From NCBI RefSeq assembly GCF_036323735.1, contig NC_086024.1:67824424-67888423 (forward strand): DNA of 64,000 bases. Direction: 5' to 3'. The notes beneath the pieces are model-generated. The model did no database searches. It worked only from the letters and a program-made list of their open reading frames with translations, and had not been told where the DNA came from. The DNA comes from Rattus norvegicus (lineage: Eukaryota > Chordata > Mammalia > Rodentia > Muridae). Positions 59,072 to 64,000 of this stretch are shown piece after piece. A program made the position numbers and the translations under genes. The stretch's first letter is position 1; each line of letters begins with the position of its first letter.

Positions 59072-60110
59072 TCTGGCGCGCTCTTAAAGAGAATTTGGAG
59101 CCCCAAGGGAGGCCCTGGTCGAGCCCCTGACCACTTCTTAGGTCAAGGGAAGGGGCAAAAGCTATGGGGACCGGAAGGTAACCCCCGTAAGAAGTACCGG
59201 CCTCAGTTTGGGCAGCAATGATCTTCCTAGAAGATGCCAGCATTCACAGATGGGGTGATTCGTTGATTTCAGCGGAGAGAGCTCTGGCTAGGGGCGCTGC
59301 GACCCACTGAATTCTCCAGGAGGCATCCTTTGGGGGGTGCCGTTCTGCCGAGCTGGCAGTGTGGACCTAAAGGCTCCACCACCAACTTTCTCACCGGATT
59401 CTGACCTGCTAGGTTCTGGCCAACGTTGCTCCCACTCCTGGTCCCGGGTTGTGGGGAGAATCAGCGACCCAGATCCCTCTTCGCGCGCACAAAGCAGCTG
59501 TGCCGGGTGTACGCCCGCTCCCCTGCCGCCCTCCAACTTGCCCGCGCGACTCTCTGCGCGCCTACCCTCTCCGCAAGCCCCGCGGCGCGCATCCCAGCCG
59601 GCAGCCGCGGTAGCTGCAACTGTACCCCGGGTGGCCTGGCCTCCCCACGCCAGGAACCTACCGTGCAGCCTGGCTCGTGCTCGGGCGGTGCCTAGTGCGC
59701 GGCACGCGTCCCAACCGAAGACAGTGCTCCCCCGCGGCTGCCCCGCGTGGAGATCGGGGCTGCAGACTAAAGCTGGCTCGACTCGGCTGCTGGCTGGTCG
59801 CGGCTCGCCGCTCCCGCGCGGGCTCCTGCTGCTCTGCGCGAGGAGGGAGGGGTCGGGGAAACTCCTGGCAACTCCAACTCCGGGCGCCAGAGCTCCAGCT
59901 GCAGCCTCGCGCTGGCCCGCTGCTGCCGAGTGCGAGCTAGCAAAACCAATCTGCCCCCGCCGCTGCCTGTGAGCATGCCCAGTGCTGCTGCGAGCGAGCC
60001 ACGGCGACCTGGCCCGGGGCAAAGATCGGTAGCCCAGGGCTCGGGGCCCCGCCGCAGGCCGGGAGCCCAAGGGATAAGTGAGGTTGAGCTCGTAGGGCAC
60101 GGGTTAACAA
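59072..60110. promoter_or_regulatory. CpG island, probable gene promoter
   Basis: The only long GC-rich, CpG-dense block in the window; the core is about 59285-60070. It is unique sequence without SINE or LINE content. A CCAAT box (59946-59950, 'aaaaccaatctg') lies near one side, and no TATA box is evident, as expected for a CpG-island promoter. On the minus strand a splice donor, ACG|GTAGGT (exon end at 59662), follows a GC-rich, 5' UTR-like stretch, which favours leftward transcription. The evidence does not exclude rightward or bidirectional initiation. Long open frames on both strands here (for example 270 codons on the minus strand) are expected in stop-poor GC-rich DNA and show no domain I recognise. 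I cannot name the gene. Confidence 0.85.
59662..59900 (-). other. Candidate first exon (non-coding) on the minus strand
   Basis: Inference only: the minus-strand donor at 59662/59661 and the CCAAT box at 59946-59950 would bracket an exon of about 200-250 bp, if initiation occurs about 50-90 bp downstream of the CCAAT box. The transcription start is not visible directly and the right edge is a guess. The intron would run leftward into the rest of the window. Confidence 0.3.
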
Positions 60111-60114
60111 ACAC

Positions 60115-61700
60115 AAGGCAGTGAGAGTCCCATGGGTCGTGGGAAGTTTGTGGACTGGAAAGGTAGGCTGCTTCTGGGAGCTTTTGCAAGCAAGTGTTCA
60201 GAAAGACAACGTGCTACGGGAATGTGGGCCCAGCAGGTAGGGTTTTATTCAGTCGCAAAAATTCAGGTGACAAAATCCAAGAGCTAATGGGGCCTGGCAA
60301 GCCCAGTTAATGAGTGAAGCGGGAAGGAGGAAGGAAGCTTGTGAAAGCTTCGCAGGCTGAGCAGCTGCCCTGCTCTAAGCGCCCACAACTATCGTGAAAA
60401 TCAAACCTGGTTTTACTGGATTTTATTTTATAAATAAATACGTGGCTAACACATAGCTTTTTTCGTGCAAAATATCCCGCTTATTGAATCTTGCCATGGG
60501 GAAAACAAAAACAAAGAAAGGAAGAAAAACAAACAAACAAACTAGAGTCTACACCAAAAACCTACTGCTGGGTCCAGTGGCTGCTCAGCCAATCTTAACC
60601 AAGGAGTTTTGTGGAGAGGTGCTGAGTGCCTGCCCACGTTGGCTTAAGGGGGTGCTGGAAAGGATCCAAGATGATTCAGACTGCCTTCAAAGTGCAAGGG
60701 GAAATAGGTTTTCCTGACAGAAGTGAGCTAGTGATAAACGCTGGAGCATTCAGAGTTAACTAATGCGGAAAGTGGCTTTGAGAACAAACTTTGAGGACAC
60801 TTCAGAAGTATGAGCACCTGAGCAGGAGGTCACTGCAAGGTAAACATGTCTCAGTCCAACTGTTAGAGTTCCTCAAAGACATATTACGTTTGAAACAAAA
60901 GGAAAACCCCATAATACCTGTCCTGCCTTTATTTAATTTTTTTATATTTTTATTATCTATTTGTGCATTAATTTCTTTCCATTTCCTACTGCATTAAAAC
61001 TTTCCTTTGATTATCGAGTTCTTTGGCCAACCCTTCTATTTCGTGTCCTACCTCATTCTGGCCTGACCCTCCTAGGCTGAAGAAAAAGCTGCAAGATTTC
61101 GTACATTAAGAGAATCAGAGCAAGGTGGGATCTGAGGTCCTAATTGCTAGTCTACGATGTCTGCCCTTTATTTGGTAGAATCTGATGAAACCAGCTGAGA
61201 AGCTGGAGGGAAAAAAACCAAAAGTAACCTCTTCTGTGAAGACATGTTGAGCGGTGGTTAGGAAAGTAGTTCAGAGGGGAAGAAAGGGTTTCTCATGATA
61301 TGATCACTGCTTTATGAAAAGCAGAGGCATTTAGCTGATAAGACTGTCCGCGGTCTGCTTATCTCTGGAAAGACGAATGATTGGGTTATCTTTTTACCAA
61401 AAAATAATAATCAGGTTCTTTGTCACTCCCAGCCATTCCTGCATCAGTTAAGGTGAGCAACTGGCTTCTCTTCACAGCTGCATTTTCCTCAGTTTGGAAT
61501 TAGAAGACAGTTCTCATTATGAGAGGTTTAGGAGAAGTGATGTGTGATTATGGGTTTTTTAAAAGTGAGAGTTTATGCAATAAGAAAGCACTGTCTTTCT
61601 CACCTATCAAACTAGACTTGACATGCATCACGAAGGTTGTCTCAGGTAGCAACCTTCACCCATTTGAGAAGCTTTTTCAATATTGGAATATTGTTAATAA
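60115..61700. other. Unique non-coding DNA right of the CpG island
   Basis: No exon recognised. Weak plus-strand donors (CAG|GTAGGG near 60230, AAG|GTAAAC near 60838) could serve a rightward transcript but prove nothing. A/C-rich patch at about 60505-60541. Confidence 0.4.
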
Positions 61701-61713
61701 AACATCGGAATAC

Positions 61714-61801
61714 GGGGGTTGGGGATTTAGCTCAGTGGTAAAGCGCTTGCCTAGCAAGCACAAGGCCCTGGGTTCGGTCCCCAGCTCAAAGAAAAAAAAA
61801 A
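61714..61801 (+). mobile_element. Full-length ID SINE with imperfect target-site duplication
   Basis: 'gggggttggggatttagctc' start, A-box 'tagctcagtgg' (61728-61738), B-box 'ggttcggtcc' (61771-61780), 'ccagctcaaag' end and a short A tail. Flanks atcggaatac (61704-61713) and atcaggatac (61802-61811) agree at 8 of 10 bases. A T-run follows directly, which could act as a Pol III terminator. Confidence 0.93.
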
Positions 61802-61814
61802 ATCAGGATACTTT

Positions 61815-62895
61815 TTTTTTTTTTTTTACTATTTTAACCATTTTGTTAATAAGATCCTCTGGTATTAGTTTCTATTGTCGACTTCACTCTTCTTTCTCAC
61901 CCATCAGTATTGAAGGTCTATACAAGATGGCTACCCTCTGTACAAAGAAGTGCCCTCTAATGAACAGTTTGTTAGTGTCTGCTTCAGAACAGACTACCCT
62001 TTATCTATTAGAAGTATTTTAAATACACAGAACTCTCAAAGAGGAAAAAATGCTTGAGTGTTTATGCAGAAGGTTTCCAGAAGTTTTGATAATGAGGAAG
62101 TACCTAGAGCAGGACCTATCACATAACAGGTAGTTACAAATATTAGCAAAATAAATAAAAGTTCCCATCATCAAAATCTTCCGGGCCCATTTTGTACCTC
62201 CCCTAGTTCCTAAGAATTGTTGTTTTAAAAATCATAATAATAATGTCATCAAGAACAGGATGTAAACATTTATATAGGGAGGGGCTTACAAGAAAAAATA
62301 TTTTGCTAGTGTTTTTATATTGTATATGTGTGTGTTCCTCCACATTAGAGATTCAATTAACTCCCTCATGTTTTTGTCTCTCTGCTTCAATATTAAAATA
62401 ATCACATTTTAAAGTTTATATGAGTAAACAACAATGGCGATTTTTTTTAAAAAACACAGAGCAAAAGAGATTCTAACAGAGTGAAGCCTGTTCCCACCCC
62501 GTAAAAAGCTAGTATTGTTTGTTTCTTGCATGTAGTTACAGAAATGACCCGTGTGTGTGACAGCAAGCCCAGAACTTATTTTTGTCTTTAAAGTTTAATC
62601 TTGAAATGATAGAAATGAAAAAGACACAGTATTTCATCAAGCTGCTGAGTTAAATACCTTTAACGTATTATTTGTGAGAAAGAAGAAAACATAAAGTGAT
62701 ATTTCCCTCTTCCTTTGTGGCATAAGTAATCTCATGGTTACAAGGACACGACCTTTCTGTGAGTATTAAATTATATAAAACAATAGAGTGCCCTAGAACT
62801 CACTGTGAAGCCTTAGCCTAAAACTCTTGTGGATTTAGATGCCTTAGGTTGTCTAAGGCAATGGAAGGAAATGCTATCTAAATAACAAATGGATT
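61815..62895. other. Unique AT-rich DNA
   Basis: A T-run at about 61812-61827, then unremarkable sequence with no exon or repeat recognised. Confidence 0.4.
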
Positions 62896-62896
62896 T

Positions 62897-63005
62897 GAGC
62901 CCAGTGGCTGGAGTCTTCAATACCAGCACCAGAAAAGCAGAGACAGGGGAATTGCCATGAGTTCAAGGGTTATATAGCAAGAGCATATCTCAAAAGCCAA
63001 TAAAC
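62897..63005 (+). repeat. B1/B4-type SINE, diverged
   Basis: 'gagcccagtggctggagtct', 'tcaataccagcaccagaaaa', 'gcagagacaggggaattgcc' and 'atgagttcaagggttatata' followed by 'gcaagagcatatctcaaaa' are sense SINE landmarks ending in an A-rich tail. Confidence 0.7.
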
Positions 63006-63137
63006 AAAACAACCTGACATGGTTTGTTGCAGGGAATTGATGTCATAAGTATTTTAATAGCTTCCCTTAAGATATAATAGTGCCATCTATGCATATGGGA
63101 TTAGATGCACCTCTACATTTTTGTAATGTTGACATTA

Positions 63138-63360
63138 TTTTTTCTTTTTATTATTATTTTATTTATTTATGATCCAGCCATTGCCCCCACTTCCCAGTCC
63201 ACCCCCCCCCACAGTTCCTCATCACATTCCTCCTTTCTTTAAGAAGACGTTCCCTCCACCATGACTCCCTCCCTGGGGCCTCAAGTCTCTCTAGGATTAG
63301 ACATGTCTTCTCCCACTGAGAACATATGTATACTGGGGACCTCAGACCAGCTAGTACCTC
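63138..63360 (-). repeat. L1 (Lx-like) 3' UTR fragment, antisense
   Basis: A T-rich left end (reverse complement of a poly-A tail), 'gatccagccattgcccccac', a C9 run, 'cagttcctcatcacattcct', 'ctggggcctcaagtctctct' and 'aggattagacatgtcttctc' match the reverse complement of a murine L1 3' UTR. The right boundary is uncertain. Confidence 0.75.
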
Positions 63361-64000
63361 CTCACATTTTCATTCTGAGGATGTGAATTTGGATTAAGCA
63401 ACTGCAACTTAGAAATTTATCAATTTACCAACTTTCTACTTGAAAATATCAAATACCGATTTGGTTAAGATAAGCTCTTGAATATTTGAAATCTCATGTT
63501 TCAAACTTGTTTATATTCCTTCGAATTAGTCAATGTTTTTTTAAAGCTAGAAGAGTCTATTTTTCAAGCTTTTAAGCTCCTTGGAATAATGTTCATTTTC
63601 TTATAAAAGAGATGTCAAGAACCTAGCCCCAAGAACTCTATTAAATGTCTGAGCTTTATAGAGATACCAGATATACCTGGGGCAACACAGAAGAGGAAAA
63701 CATCCCTCTTCTTCCCTCAGTGAGAGCAGCAGCAGGACCTTAATTGGCCCTACAGTAGATGAGAAAATGTCCTGTTCTGCTTCTTCTGCACTTTGCTTCC
63801 TACCATTGCCCTGGGAAATCACCCATTTTCTTCACCAGGCCTTAGATTTTCCCATCTCTCTTCGTTTTTGGCTGTTATTCCTCCCTTGTAAGAATCCATG
63901 AGTCCTTAGTGTACTACAGCTGAGAACTGAATAAAACAACTTTGTTCAATGAACCTGTGCTTATGTGTGGAAAACTGATCACTTTCCAAAATGATCTAAG
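63361..64000. other. Unique non-coding DNA
   Basis: No exon or repeat recognised; the 73-codon antisense open frame at 63601-63822 has no motif. Confidence 0.4.

Noticed and set aside
59288..60100. 270-codon minus-strand and 211-codon plus-strand open frames in the CpG island
   Set aside because: GC-rich DNA is poor in stop codons; translations are Arg/Ala/Pro/Ser/Gly-rich on both strands with no domain.

Overview
This is a window of rodent, most likely rat (Rattus), nuclear DNA. I recognise no complete protein-coding gene and no exon with convincing coding character. The rat call rests on tRNA-Ala-derived ID SINEs (three copies with poly-A tails and target-site duplications), B1- and B3-type SINEs, murine-style L1 3' ends, and long CA, GATA, TCTA and TCTCTG microsatellites. 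Older mammalian repeats (MIR, L2, an ancient L1M-type fragment) lie between them. Background DNA is AT-rich and CpG-poor, as expected for intron or intergenic sequence.

Layout: 1-9.6 kb is mostly unique DNA with SINE, MIR, LTR-like and ID fragments. 9.68-10.2 kb is a 5'-truncated L1 3' UTR. 11.04-13.41 kb is the most unusual object: a 19-bp minisatellite of 125 units, open in two forward frames throughout and in the third for its first quarter. 14-31 kb holds microsatellites (including a 195-bp TG/CG tract), B1/B3/B4-like SINEs, an L2 end and a local 210-bp duplication. 32.0-34.07 kb is a B3 with a young 5'-truncated L1 in its tail; the L1 keeps an intact ORF2 C-terminus. 34-53 kb has LTR-like sequence, MIRs, a TCTCTG array, another L1 3' end, and two ~400-bp direct copies of a rodent repeat flanking ~1.1 kb. 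53.4-54.1 kb is an ancient L1 in antisense. 55-58.5 kb holds GATA repeats, a third copy of the ~400-bp repeat, an ID element and MIRs.

The only strong gene signal is the CpG island at about 59.07-60.11 kb, which has a CCAAT box and a good splice donor on the minus strand. It probably marks the first exon and promoter of a gene whose coding exons lie elsewhere; I cannot name that gene. If it is transcribed leftward, much of the window could be its first intron. From 60.1 kb to the end the sequence is ordinary, with one ID element and an antisense L1 3' fragment.

Long open frames in the minisatellite and microsatellites are consequences of repeat period and composition and are not annotated as genes. 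The undescribed-system prompt is best answered by the minisatellite; everything else is standard rodent repeat biology.
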